Source: JADKFD01 sp050250665
Lineage (GTDB): Bacteria; Pseudomonadota; Gammaproteobacteria; Xanthomonadales; SZUA-5
Direction: 5' to 3'
NCBI GenBank assembly: GCA_050250665.1
Contig: JBFWOF010000001.1
Span: 101,907 to 165,906, forward strand
Length of the DNA: 64,000 nt
Part shown: positions 1 to 8,567 of the stretch, piece by piece
Position numbering within the stretch: the stretch's first letter is position 1
How the letters are laid out: each line of letters begins with the position of its first letter
Position numbers and translations under genes: made by a program
Notes under the pieces: model-generated
Seen by the model: only the letters and a program-made list of their open reading frames with translations
What the model was told of the DNA's origin: nothing
The model's database searches: none

Positions 1-662
1 AGTGTCTGCACTGCGGGCCGGATCTCAGTGCCGTCGACGGCCGCTATGGCCTGGGCCCGCGCCAGTGCCAGGCCCTGCGCGCGCGCCGCATCCAGTTCCA
101 GCAACGCGCCCGGCTGGCTGCGCGGGACCAGCTGGCCATTGGCCTGATAGCCGCGGTCGGCAAAACCCTCGCAGACGTAGTGCAGCGACAAGTCCTCGCA
201 GACCCGGCGCAGCGCTCCCTGATCAGAGCCGTAAATCTGCAACTGCGGCCCAGCGGCAACGACGGCATCGACGAAGGCCCGCGCCAACGCCGAATCGCGC
301 GCGAGCATGCCGTAGAGCGCGCCGTGCGCCTTGACGTGGTGCAGCCGGCCCCCTGCGGCGCGGACAAAGCCGTCCAGCGCCGATATCTGGTAGAGCGTGA
401 GCGCGTACAGATCTGCAGCGTCGACGCGCAGCTCGCGACGGCCAAAACCGACCAGATCCGGCAGGCTGGGATGTGCCCCCATCGCCACGCCGGAGGCCAA
501 GGCAGTGGCCACCGTGTGCTGCATGGTCAACGGATCGCCGGCATGGAAACCGCAAGCGATATTGCAGGAACTCACCACCTTCAGCAGGGAGGCATCATCG
601 CCCATGGTCCAGGCGCCGAAGCTCTCACCCAGATCCGCATTCAGATCGCAATAGTCCGCCAT
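1..662 (-). CDS. pxpA: 5-oxoprolinase subunit A, LamB/YcsF family (3' end beyond window)
   Basis: The gene is cut by the left window edge; 220 codons are visible of a family that usually has about 245-255. The visible protein starts MADYCDLNADLGES and contains the family hallmarks NIACGFHAGDP, GAHPSLPD, HHVKAHGALY and, near the break, DGTEIRPAVQT, just before the usual VHGD end. PxpA works with PxpB and PxpC in ATP-dependent opening of 5-oxo-L-proline to glutamate in the cytoplasm (family knowledge). It lies 92 bases downstream of pxpC on the same strand, giving the order pxpB-pxpC-pxpA. The ATG at 662 is chosen because the conserved DLNADLGE motif follows at once. Confidence 0.93.
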   Translation of the reverse strand, partial: MADYCDLNADLGESFGAWTMGDDASLLKVVSSCNIACGFHAGDPLTMQHTVATALASGVAMGAHPSLPDLVGFGRRELRVDAADLYALTLYQISALDGFVRAAGGRLHHVKAHGALYGMLARDSALARAFVDAVVAAGPQLQIYGSDQGALRRVCEDLSLHYVCEGFADRGYQANGQLVPRSQPGALLELDAARAQGLALARAQAIAAVDGTEIRPAVQT

Positions 663-754
663 GAGCGCCCGGGATCTCGATGTCTGGCCAGCCCGCTGCT
701 GGCTCCGTCCCTGAATCTACGCAAGATTGCCCTGCAGGTCGAACCCGATGTGGA

Positions 755-1765
755 TCAGACCGCAGCGGCGGGTCCAGGCAGATGCGCCTCACCCAGTCTG
801 GCCCGGACCGCAATCTGCATGCGGATGAGGCGCTCGCGCCGCCAGATCCAGAGTCGCTGTGCCAGTGCCAGGCTGATGGGCTCGAACCGGAGTTCGGATC
901 CAGGCCGGCGCTGCGCCAGTCGTGCCAGATCGACACCGGCCAGATGACCGATGCGCGGATAGCCACCGATGGTCTGGGCCTCGGCCAGCAACACCAACGG
1001 CTGGCCATCGGGCGGCAACTGGACCGTGCCCGGAATCACCGGTTCGCTGACCAATGAGCCGGCATGGTCGATGCCCAGCGCGGGGCCGTCCAGTCGTGCG
1101 GCCATGCGATTGGACGCCGTCGACAGCCGGAAGGGCTGCGTATACAGCGCACGCCGCTGATGCAGCAGATGCGCGTGGGCCCCTTCGATGATCCGCAAGC
1201 TGGCCTGCCCTTCCAGATCCAGTATCGGATCGCCATCCGCCCACCAGGGCGCAGCGTGGGCGTTGGCGCCGGGCAGGCGCCGGGTCAGGGCGGGCCATGG
1301 TTCGGACTGGGGACTGGCCAAGGGCAGGCGTGCGCCCCGTTCCAGCATCCCCGGAAACTGGCCACCGGCCGAGACCGCACTGCGGCTGCCAAGCACTTCC
1401 AGTGTCGCCAGACCGCCGGCCACGGCCAGATAGCAGCGATTGCCCAGGCGCCCTGGCGAGAGCGACAGTTCTGAGCCCGCCGCGATCCACAGCGGCCTCC
1501 ACATCGGCGCCACCGCGTCGTCGATACGGGACTTGCCGCGAGCGCCGCACAAGGCAATCACGGCCGCCTCGTGGAAGCGGAATCGGGAGTGCCCAAAGCC
1601 GATCTCGAGCGCGGCCACGTCTGGCGCATTACCCACCAGCACATTGGCAACCGCCATCGACCAGTCGTCCAACGGTCCGGAACAGGGCACACCCTGCGCT
1701 CGCCACGGCCAGCGCCCGGCGTCCTGGACCCCACTCAGGGGAGCGATCTTTTCGATTTCAATCAC
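755..1765 (-). CDS. pxpC: 5-oxoprolinase subunit C, biotin-dependent carboxyltransferase/KipA family
   Basis: 336 residues, normal for the KipA/PxpC family (allophanate hydrolase subunit 2 fold). Motifs seen are PLSGVQDAGRWPW near the N-terminus, SGPLDDWSMAVANVLVGN, and VIPGTVQLPPDGQPLVLLAE in the C-terminal half. With PxpB it is thought to form the ATP-using part of 5-oxoprolinase. The frame is open to 1840, but the GTG at 1765 is preferred: it sits inside the pxpB stop region (GTGATTGA), the overlap expected for translational coupling, and the protein then begins right at the conserved IEIEKIAPLSGVQD segment. A 92-base gap with no recognisable gene follows before pxpA. Confidence 0.92.
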   Translation of the reverse strand: MIEIEKIAPLSGVQDAGRWPWRAQGVPCSGPLDDWSMAVANVLVGNAPDVAALEIGFGHSRFRFHEAAVIALCGARGKSRIDDAVAPMWRPLWIAAGSELSLSPGRLGNRCYLAVAGGLATLEVLGSRSAVSAGGQFPGMLERGARLPLASPQSEPWPALTRRLPGANAHAAPWWADGDPILDLEGQASLRIIEGAHAHLLHQRRALYTQPFRLSTASNRMAARLDGPALGIDHAGSLVSEPVIPGTVQLPPDGQPLVLLAEAQTIGGYPRIGHLAGVDLARLAQRRPGSELRFEPISLALAQRLWIWRRERLIRMQIAVRARLGEAHLPGPAAAV

Positions 1766-2435
1766 GGGCAACAGCCACCGGGACAAAGCGCACGTTGTCG
1801 CCGGGTTGCAACCAGACTTCGGGCTTTCGCTGACAGTCAAACAGGGAAAGCTCGGTGCGCCCGATCAGATGCCATCCACCGGGCGAAGCCGCCGGATAGA
1901 TGCCCGTCTGGGCGCCGGCCAGTGCGACCGAACCGGCAGGCACCCGACTTCGAATGGAACTGCGCCGGGGCAGATGCAGCGCCGCGGGCAGTCCGAGAAG
2001 GTAGGGAAAACCGGGTTGAAAGCCGGTCATGGCGACCCGGTAGAGCGTGCCGGCATGAGCATCGATCACCTGTCTCGCGCTCAGCCCGATGCGCTCGGCC
2101 ACCTCATCGAGATCGGGCCCGTCCTCACCACCGTAGCGCGTTGGAATGTCCCGAACCCGCGCTGCCGGCTCGGCTACCGCCTCATCCAGTGTGGCAAGCA
2201 GTTCCTGAAGTTGCAGCCGTAGACAGGCCGCCCCCCCATGCCTGGCGAGCCAGCACAGGTCCAGATCCAGCATCAGCGCTGCATAGGCCGGTGCGCAGGC
2301 CCTCACGCCCTGCAGACCGGCATTGCTGATGGCCGCACAGGCCCGATGCACCAGACGGTTGGTCTCGATGCAGGCGGAGTCACCGAATCGCAGCAGCAGC
2401 GCGCGATCACCGAGCGGCCAGATTTCGTAGTCCAT
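1758..2435 (-). CDS. pxpB: 5-oxoprolinase subunit B, KipI/allophanate hydrolase subunit 1 family
   Basis: 225 residues, full length for PxpB/KipI. Diagnostic stretches are PLGDRALLLRFGD at the N-terminus, YGGEDGPDLDEVAERIGLS in the middle, TGFQPGFPYLLGLP, and PGGWHLIGRTELSLFD near the C-terminus. It is the first gene of the pxpB-pxpC-pxpA unit and its stop overlaps the pxpC start. It lies head to head with the gene starting at 2671, so the 235 bases between must hold both promoters. Function is assigned from family and gene order; other KipI proteins act as kinase inhibitors or urea amidolyase parts, but the three-gene set argues for 5-oxoprolinase. Confidence 0.92.
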   Translation of the reverse strand: MDYEIWPLGDRALLLRFGDSACIETNRLVHRACAAISNAGLQGVRACAPAYAALMLDLDLCWLARHGGAACLRLQLQELLATLDEAVAEPAARVRDIPTRYGGEDGPDLDEVAERIGLSARQVIDAHAGTLYRVAMTGFQPGFPYLLGLPAALHLPRRSSIRSRVPAGSVALAGAQTGIYPAASPGGWHLIGRTELSLFDCQRKPEVWLQPGDNVRFVPVAVARD

Positions 2436-2670
2436 CGACGGCAGTATCCCATCCGAGCACTGCAGACGTCAGCAGGGGAGGAGGAATCCCTGACGCCACA
2501 ACGGTCCCACCGCCGCGCCTCTGCACGGTACCCGGCAGGGTGAAAACTTCAACCCGCCACCGATAGCCACAGGGGTGCGGCAACGTCCCTGACTGCCGAT
2601 CGGGAATTGTGGGGGAATCGGAACGCAAAGGGATTGAACTGCGATAGCATCACTGGCAGGGAGAGAATCC

Positions 2671-3132
2671 ATGGCCAATGCGCGGACACGATTCGATACC
2701 ATCTGCGAGTATCTGGCTCGCACTCACGAAGCCTCGCTGGGGCAGCTTTACGGCAAGCCCTGCGCGATGATCAAAGGCCATGCCTTCATCGTTTATTGCT
2801 TTGACGGGGTTGCTTTCAGATTGAGTGGCCGCAGCCGGCTGCAGGCGTCGGCGCTACCTGGTGCGCGCTACTGGGACCCCCTCGGGCGCGACGTCCCCAA
2901 TATGGACTGGATCCACGTACCCGAAGCGAACTTCATGCGTTGGGATCGTCTGGCGCTGGAATCAGCGCGTCTGGGCAAGGAAGGTTTCCGCGGTCCGCTG
3001 ATACGCAGCAGCGCGCCGCCTGAAGCGCCGGTGGAAGACCCGTCTCAACGGTCCGTGCGCAAGCTCGTACCGAACTTTTCGTTCTCGAAACTGTGGTCGC
3101 TGATGCCATTGGTTGGGCGGGCCGAGCGCTAG
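2671..3132 (+). CDS. Hypothetical protein, TfoX N-terminal-like fold
   Basis: 153 residues, cytoplasmic, no signal peptide or membrane segment. The central part (KPCAMIKGHAFIVYCFDGVA, then FRLSGRSRLQASALPGAR, YWDPLGR, DWIHVPE) resembles the short TfoX-N-type domain proteins in which a GMPC/KPC segment is followed by FKL-SG and an acidic tryptophan-rich end. The last 50 residues are basic, proline-rich and not recognised. The GGGAGAGAATCC before the ATG is a credible ribosome site. Function is unknown; the family match is from pattern memory only. Confidence 0.7.
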   Translation: MANARTRFDTICEYLARTHEASLGQLYGKPCAMIKGHAFIVYCFDGVAFRLSGRSRLQASALPGARYWDPLGRDVPNMDWIHVPEANFMRWDRLALESARLGKEGFRGPLIRSSAPPEAPVEDPSQRSVRKLVPNFSFSKLWSLMPLVGRAER

Positions 3133-3421
3133 CTGGTGCCGTGTCGCAGTGAGGGCGATTGTGCCGCTGCGTCCGCGTGGACCGCGGCTATCAGCGAGAT
3201 TTGGCACTGGCGGTCGCGACGCAAGGTCGCTCCTACAGGCGGTCCAAGGCTGAGCAGTGGCCTGCACCTGAATTCCGACCCACTCGGTCGCGACGCGAGG
3301 TCGCTCCTACAGGCGGTCCGAGCCTGGCTGTTTCTGAACTCTGATCTGTCCGGTCGAGATGCGAGGTTGCTCATACCCGGACAGTGAGCGCCGCCTGCAG
3401 ACGCAGGCGGCGCTTGGTACC
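3133..3421. repeat. Three tandem-spaced copies of a GTCGCGACG...TCGCTCCTAC repeat
   Basis: This gap holds three copies of a 25-base motif (GGTCGCGACGC at the left, GGTCGCTCCTAC at the right) at 3212-3236, 3286-3310 and a decayed one at 3352-3376. Copies 2 and 3 also share upstream CTGAAYTCYGAYC sequence, so the unit is longer than 25 bases. The motif recurs at 36735-36759 (inverted) and 36784-36808. It is a REP-like dispersed element; no gene is seen here. Confidence 0.75.
3388..3413 (-). terminator. Stem-loop after the RND transporter gene
   Basis: Perfect 11-bp stem GCGCCGCCTGC / GCAGGCGGCGC with a 4-base loop, 9 bases past the stop of the transporter gene. It has no T run on either strand, so it may be a transcript-stabilising or weak termination hairpin rather than a classical intrinsic terminator. 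Confidence 0.5.
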
Positions 3422-5935
3422 TCAGGACTTCGGTGGCGACCAGTTGAGCCTTTCGGTTGGCCGCAACAACCAGCGACAGAGCGCCGGCAGGAACACGATG
3501 GCTGCGATCATGTTGACGACAAACATGAAGGTCAGCATCAGACCCATGTCGGCCTGGAACTTGAGATCCGAGAAGATCCACGTGGCCACACCCACCGCCA
3601 GCGTCAGAGCGGTGTAGAAAATCGCGATGCCCGTGGTCTTCAGCGCTTCGAAGTAGGCCTGGCTCAAACCCTTGCCCTGCTGCATCAGTTCCCGCATCCG
3701 CGCGAAAATGTAGATCGCGTAGTCGACGCCGATACCCACGCCGAGGGCAACCACGGTCAGCGTGTTGACCTTGAGGCCGATGTTGAGCTCGACCATCAAG
3801 GCTTCACCCAGTGCCGTCACCAGAATCAGCGGCATGACGATGCAGGCCGCCGCCAGCGGGTTCTTGAAGCTGAGAATGCACATCAGGAACACCGCTGCGT
3901 ACAGCAGATAGAGCATCGGCTTTTCGAGCCGGGTTACGGTCTCGTTGATGGCTGCAGCCACGCCCACACTACCGGTCGCCAGACGCAGATTGACCTCATC
4001 GGTGCGGTACTCCTCGCCCTTGTCAACGGCTTCCTGCATAGCGGCATCGCGCTCGACCCGGAAATTGACGTCATAGTCGCCATTCTTGGTGCGGAAATCC
4101 TTCACTGCGGCAACCACACGGGTAATCGTCTCTGCCTTGTGGTCCTCGGTGAAAATGATTATCGGCATGGCCTTGCATTCGGGCGAATCGATCAGGCCTG
4201 AATCGGTTTCCACACTCTGCAGACTCTGACGCATGACCTCCGCATTGCGCGGCAGCGAACGCCATTTGATGCTGCCCTCGTTGTACCCGGCAGTCACGAT
4301 TCGGCCCACCATGGGCAGTGATATCACCTGCTGCACACCCGGCACGTTCTGCATGTTCCAGGCGAAACGATCAATGGTCTCCATCGCCGGGTAGCTCTCG
4401 GTGCAGGCGAAGGGCCCCACTTCGGCGATCACGTTGATGATATCGGTCGACAGGGAAAAGCGGTCGGTGATCAACCTGGAGTCCTGGTTGTAGCGGGCCT
4501 CCGGTCGCAGTTCAGCCACACCGTCCTGTGCGTCGCCCACCATCATCTTCTCGCCGTGCTGGTGCGCAAACCACCAGGTGGTGGCGCCCAGAATGATGAT
4601 CACCGCAGCTGTGCCGTGCCGACTGAAACGCGTCAGGAACGACCAGATGTGATCAAAAGCCGTGATCTGGCGCAGTCGATACGCGCGCTTGCGTGGCAGA
4701 TTCTTGAGCTTGGTGTAGGACAGCAGAATCGGCAGCAGGATGAGGTTGGTGAAAATCGTCAGGAACACGCCCACCGTGGCGGTGACCGCAAGTTCGAAGA
4801 TCATCTTGACCGGAATCAGCAGGATCGTGCCGAAACCGATGCAGCCTGCCACCAGGGCCACCGACCCGGGAATCAGCAGTCGCCGGAATGCGCGCACGGC
4901 AGCCTCTTCCGACGGTACGCCCTTGCGAGTCTGCAGTTCCTCCGGCGTCCCTTCTTCCAGGCCACCGAAGAAGATCTCGCCGCGATAACGATTGATCATC
5001 TGTTCGCCATGACTGACGGCGATGGCGAAGATCAGGAAGGGAGTCAGCATGTTCATCGGATCGATGCCGAAGCCCATCAGGCGCAGCGCACCCAGCATCC
5101 AGATTACCGCGATGAAAGCGGCAAGCACGGTCAGGCTGGCGAGCTTGAAGGACGTCGAATAGATGAACAGCAACAACCAGGTAAACAGGATCGTTGCCAG
5201 GAAGAAGTACATGACCGAGCGCGCGCCATTGGCGATGTCATCGACGACCTTGGTGAAGCCGATGATGTGTACCGTGACGTTTCCGGTCTCGAGGGTCGAA
5301 CGGATTTCTTCCAGGCGTTTGCCGATGGCCTGATAGTCCAGCTTCCCTCCCTCCGCCGCCGTTTCCGGAATCAACTCGGCCTGCACCATGGCCCCGGAGA
5401 AATCCTTGGCCACCAGCCTGCCAACAATGTTGGCTTTGACGATGTTGGTCCGAATCGTCTCGAAGTCTTCGGCCGTAGGATCGAACCCCGGCGCCGTGGT
5501 CGAGAAATTCGCCGGAATCACGTTGCCACCGGCAAAACCACCTTCAACGATCTCGACAAAGCGCGTGTTCGGAGTGAACACCGAACGCACCCGGGCAGGA
5601 TCTACCTCGGGTATGGCCTTGACCGCTTCGGTCGCTGCTTCCAGCGCCGTGAAGTACTCCTTGTTGAAGATGTTTCCAGATTTGTCGATTAGCGCAACGA
5701 AGACCCGGTTGGCGCCTCCGAACTCTGCTTCGTAGTCCACGAAGGTCTGCATGTACTCGTGCTGCAGCGGCAACTGCTTGCGGAAACCTGCATCAATCTT
5801 GAGTGTGCTGGCCGCTGCCAGGAATCCGAGGGTGATCAGTGCAAAGATCACCAGCACCAGACCGCGATTGCCAAAAATCAGTTTTTCCAGCGTTGGATAC
5901 CCAGGGTGATCCGCGCCCGATCCGAAACCTGCCAT
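3422..5935 (-). CDS. RND-superfamily (MMPL/HAE3-type) transporter
   Basis: 837 residues. An N-terminal membrane helix (LVLVIFALITLGFLAAA, about residues 27-45) is followed by a large extracytoplasmic loop, a block of five helices from about residue 235, a second loop, then a C-terminal block of helices with VVALGVGIGVDYAIYIFARM, the RND motif in transmembrane helix 10. This duplicated layout is that of the hydrophobe exporter branch of RND proteins. The ATG is preceded by GGGGAGAGG. It lies 14 bases after the Ycf48-like gene and close to DUF1329/DUF1302 genes, a grouping seen repeatedly with lipid, terpene or sterol metabolism. Substrate unknown; hydrophobic or lipid transport is inferred. 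Confidence 0.88.
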   Translation of the reverse strand: MAGFGSGADHPGYPTLEKLIFGNRGLVLVIFALITLGFLAAASTLKIDAGFRKQLPLQHEYMQTFVDYEAEFGGANRVFVALIDKSGNIFNKEYFTALEAATEAVKAIPEVDPARVRSVFTPNTRFVEIVEGGFAGGNVIPANFSTTAPGFDPTAEDFETIRTNIVKANIVGRLVAKDFSGAMVQAELIPETAAEGGKLDYQAIGKRLEEIRSTLETGNVTVHIIGFTKVVDDIANGARSVMYFFLATILFTWLLLFIYSTSFKLASLTVLAAFIAVIWMLGALRLMGFGIDPMNMLTPFLIFAIAVSHGEQMINRYRGEIFFGGLEEGTPEELQTRKGVPSEEAAVRAFRRLLIPGSVALVAGCIGFGTILLIPVKMIFELAVTATVGVFLTIFTNLILLPILLSYTKLKNLPRKRAYRLRQITAFDHIWSFLTRFSRHGTAAVIIILGATTWWFAHQHGEKMMVGDAQDGVAELRPEARYNQDSRLITDRFSLSTDIINVIAEVGPFACTESYPAMETIDRFAWNMQNVPGVQQVISLPMVGRIVTAGYNEGSIKWRSLPRNAEVMRQSLQSVETDSGLIDSPECKAMPIIIFTEDHKAETITRVVAAVKDFRTKNGDYDVNFRVERDAAMQEAVDKGEEYRTDEVNLRLATGSVGVAAAINETVTRLEKPMLYLLYAAVFLMCILSFKNPLAAACIVMPLILVTALGEALMVELNIGLKVNTLTVVALGVGIGVDYAIYIFARMRELMQQGKGLSQAYFEALKTTGIAIFYTALTLAVGVATWIFSDLKFQADMGLMLTFMFVVNMIAAIVFLPALCRWLLRPTERLNWSPPKS

Positions 5936-5949
5936 GATCCTCTCCCCGG

Positions 5950-7047
5950 TTAGTTAGGCTGGTAAGTGGCGACGCCGTTCTCGCCCACGGTCAGGAAATC
6001 GGTCTCACCCAGGGGCAAGACGCCGCTCATGACACCGCCGTCCGAGAAGGTATAGCCACGCATCTGGTCGGACCCTGCAGGCAGCAGCAGCACGGTACCG
6101 CTGGCACCCACCAGCACAGCGCGACTGCCCGATACTGCGGCTCCGCCCAGCAGACTGGCTTCGGTTCCAGTCTGCAATTGACGCCAGGTACGTCCAAGAT
6201 CTCCGGTGGCAAAAGCATTCCCGCGCAAGCCGAAGGCCAGAATCGTACCGTTGTCCAGAGCCACGGCACCGAACATCGAGCCCTCATAAGGCAGAGTCTC
6301 CCGAACCCAGCTGAGCCCTTCATCGGTAGAACGGTAAGCCGAGCCGGTTTCGCCAACGATCAGCAAACCCAGCGGATTCTGAACGATCGCATTCAGATGC
6401 GGATCGCCTTCATCCGTTCCCATATCCGAGCTGGCGAGACCCGAGTCAGGATCGATTTCAAGATTGTCGGCCTGGTCTGCCGGCGCACCCGATGCCACCC
6501 GGTCGCTGATCAGTTCCACAGTCCAGTTCGCGCCACTGTCAGTGGTGGACAGGAACTGGCCGTAGGCACCAATCGCGTAGCCGCGCTCCTCGTCCAGGAA
6601 GAGCACGTCCAGCAGAGGACCCTCGGCTGTGATGTCGTGATGCTGCAGGGTCCAGGTCAGACCGCCATCACTGCTGTAGATCACGACCTGATCGTGCCCC
6701 ACCGCCCACAGCTTGTTGCCGACGGCGGTGACCGCGGTCAGCATCGAGCGCGTGGGCGATGCGACCTGACGCCATTCGCTGCGGGACTCCGAAACCAGGA
6801 TATGTCCGCGGTCACCCACGACTACTGCCCGGTCACGCGAATTCGTGGCATCGAGCAGCAGGGAACGCTCAATCTGCTCCAGAGAGAGCATCTGCGCCGG
6901 TGAAGTCGCGGGGTCCGGCCAGGCCGTGCTGGCCGTGGTCGCCGCTGTGGTTGCTACATCCTGCGCATTCACTGCGGACACCATCAGGAGTCCCAGAATG
7001 CCTGCCAGCGGCGTTGCCTGCCGGCCCTTCTGTTGTCGGTGCCTCAT
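5950..7047 (-). CDS. Secreted Ycf48/BNR-repeat beta-propeller protein
   Basis: 365 residues with a signal peptide (basic MRHRQQKGR, then LAGILGLLMVSAVNAQ). The mature part is built of repeated propeller blades with signatures such as SSDGGLTWTLQ, STTDSGANWTVE, STDEGLSWVRE and GDLGRTWRQL, the Asp-box pattern of sialidase/BNR and Ycf48-type domains. Proteins of this type sit next to RND transporters in DUF1302/DUF1329 clusters and may assemble or cap the transporter in the periplasm (inference). The ATG has a strong CGAGGGGAAGCG ribosome site. A terminator separates it from DUF1329, so it probably starts its own two-gene transcript with the transporter. Confidence 0.85.
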   Translation of the reverse strand: MRHRQQKGRQATPLAGILGLLMVSAVNAQDVATTAATTASTAWPDPATSPAQMLSLEQIERSLLLDATNSRDRAVVVGDRGHILVSESRSEWRQVASPTRSMLTAVTAVGNKLWAVGHDQVVIYSSDGGLTWTLQHHDITAEGPLLDVLFLDEERGYAIGAYGQFLSTTDSGANWTVELISDRVASGAPADQADNLEIDPDSGLASSDMGTDEGDPHLNAIVQNPLGLLIVGETGSAYRSTDEGLSWVRETLPYEGSMFGAVALDNGTILAFGLRGNAFATGDLGRTWRQLQTGTEASLLGGAAVSGSRAVLVGASGTVLLLPAGSDQMRGYTFSDGGVMSGVLPLGETDFLTVGENGVATYQPN

Positions 7048-7127
7048 TCGCTTCCCCTCGAATCGGCTGCATTCAGATTCAAGCGTTTCCGGAAGTGGCT
7101 GTCCAGCCAGACGTCTTCCTTCTTCGC

Positions 7128-7167
7128 AAAAACAAACGCCAGCCGGGACGAACGGCCCCGGCTGGCG
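7128..7167 (-). terminator. Rho-independent terminator between DUF1329 and Ycf48-like genes
   Basis: Perfect 11-bp stem at 7137-7147 / 7157-7167 (CGCCAGCCGGG / CCCGGCTGGCG) with a 9-base loop. Read on the minus strand it is followed by TTTGTTTTT. It lies 15 bases past the DUF1329 stop, so it should end the lipase-DUF1302-DUF1329 transcript. Confidence 0.88.
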
Positions 7168-7182
7168 TACTCAAGCTACTGC

Positions 7183-8541
7183 TCAGCGAACGCCGCGATT
7201 TCGGAGAGCCTGCGGCGAGAAGTTTTCAGGTGAAGTCTGGAAGGAGAAGTCGACCGGCGTTTCCTTGTTGTCGATTCCCGAAGTGATGTAGCGACCGGAC
7301 TTCAGATCGTAATGCGTTTCCAGCGTCGTCCACAGCACCGGCTGGTCGTAGAAGTTGACGATGGCAGCCTCGCTGAAGCGCCACAGCTGCTCCTGGCTGT
7401 CGTAATGATCGACCAGGATGATCTGCCAGCTGTCTTCGTCCACATAGAAGGTGCGACGCTTGTTGATGTGACGGAAGCCCTGCTTGAGCGTGGCTTCGAC
7501 CACCCAGACACGATGCAACTCGTAGCGCATCAGGTCTGGATTGACATGGCCCGGGCGGAGAATGTCCGAGTAATCCAGGCCGCTCGCATGGATCTTGTAG
7601 TCGTTGTACGGCACATAGATTTCGCGCTTGCCGGACAACTTCCAGTCGAAACGATCGAGAGCACCGTTGAACATGTCGAACATGTCATTGGTACGCAGAC
7701 CATCGGATGCCGTACCCGGGTTGTCATAGGCCACGTTCGGGGCCTTGCGCACACGACGCTGACCCGGATTGTAGACCCAGGCCTGTCTCGGCTGAGCTTC
7801 CTGATTCAGCGTCTCATGGACCAGCAACACGCTGCCGGCCAATCGCGCCGGCGCCAGAACTTCCTGGTAGAAATAGGTCAGAACGTTGTTGATGTCGGCG
7901 ATGGTGTTGCCTTCTTTCCAGTACAGACCCAGCACTTCCTCGCGGATACGCACCGGAATGTAGGACCCGGATGCCGTTGGTGCTGCCTGGTTGGCCCAGC
8001 GCTTCACGGCAACGCCGCGGTACTTCATCTTGTGATTCCAGATGACCTGATAGCCGTCCTGCGGAATCGGGAACGGGATTCCCTCAGCCACATCAGACAC
8101 ACCGGCACCCGCACCAATCATCTTGGCGGTGACTGCGTTCTTCTTGGTCATCTGGTAAACGCGATCACTGAACGAAGCACTGCGACGCGTCGGATAGATG
8201 TCCATCCTGTAGCTCGGGTACTTGGCGAACATGGCCTGCTGACCCACGGTCAACTTGGCGGCGTAGTCCTTGTAGTTGGCCGGCGTGATCGAGAACGCCA
8301 CCTTGTCCGTCGGGAACGGATCGGGATGGAAAATGCCAACCTTGTAGGTTGAGGGCGGGCGGGTGATGCCGCCCTCCCAAGCCGGGATGGTGCCTTCCTT
8401 GTTGCCCGCCTTCTCGCCGCCCATCGGCGTCAGATCGCGGCCAAGTCGGTCGGCCTGGGCCTGTGGAACGCCAGCTTGCAAACCAGCCGCCATCGACAGG
8501 CCAATGATCGCGCCAAGTAGGCGCACCTTGCGGATCGTCAT
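7183..8541 (-). CDS. DUF1329 family periplasmic protein
   Basis: 452 residues with a signal peptide ending around GLQAGVPQAQA. The mature protein shows DUF1329 hallmarks: LTPMGGEKAGNKEGTIPAWE near the N-terminus, VWVVEATLKQGFRHINKRR, and FYVDEDSWQIILVDHYDSQ toward the C-terminus. DUF1329 has a LolA/LolB-like fold in homologues (family knowledge), which fits binding of a lipid-like ligand in the periplasm. The ATG at 8541 is preferred over 8565 because GGAGGGGAG lies just before it and the signal peptide starts there. It follows DUF1302 by 26 bases and is closed by a strong terminator. Confidence 0.9.
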   Translation of the reverse strand: MTIRKVRLLGAIIGLSMAAGLQAGVPQAQADRLGRDLTPMGGEKAGNKEGTIPAWEGGITRPPSTYKVGIFHPDPFPTDKVAFSITPANYKDYAAKLTVGQQAMFAKYPSYRMDIYPTRRSASFSDRVYQMTKKNAVTAKMIGAGAGVSDVAEGIPFPIPQDGYQVIWNHKMKYRGVAVKRWANQAAPTASGSYIPVRIREEVLGLYWKEGNTIADINNVLTYFYQEVLAPARLAGSVLLVHETLNQEAQPRQAWVYNPGQRRVRKAPNVAYDNPGTASDGLRTNDMFDMFNGALDRFDWKLSGKREIYVPYNDYKIHASGLDYSDILRPGHVNPDLMRYELHRVWVVEATLKQGFRHINKRRTFYVDEDSWQIILVDHYDSQEQLWRFSEAAIVNFYDQPVLWTTLETHYDLKSGRYITSGIDNKETPVDFSFQTSPENFSPQALRNRGVR

Positions 8542-8567
8542 GATGCTCTCCCCTCCTGTCGACATGT

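Noticed and set aside
180..2329. Plus-strand frames of about 250 codons opposite the pxp genes
   Set aside because: Antisense to three recognised 5-oxoprolinase genes; no family features.
3212..3376. Regularly spaced repeats considered as a CRISPR array
   Set aside because: Only three copies, the third decayed, with related rather than unique spacers and no cas genes.
3359..5692. Plus-strand frames of 280 and 378 codons opposite the RND transporter
   Set aside because: Gln/His/Arg-rich antisense shadows of a conserved membrane protein gene.
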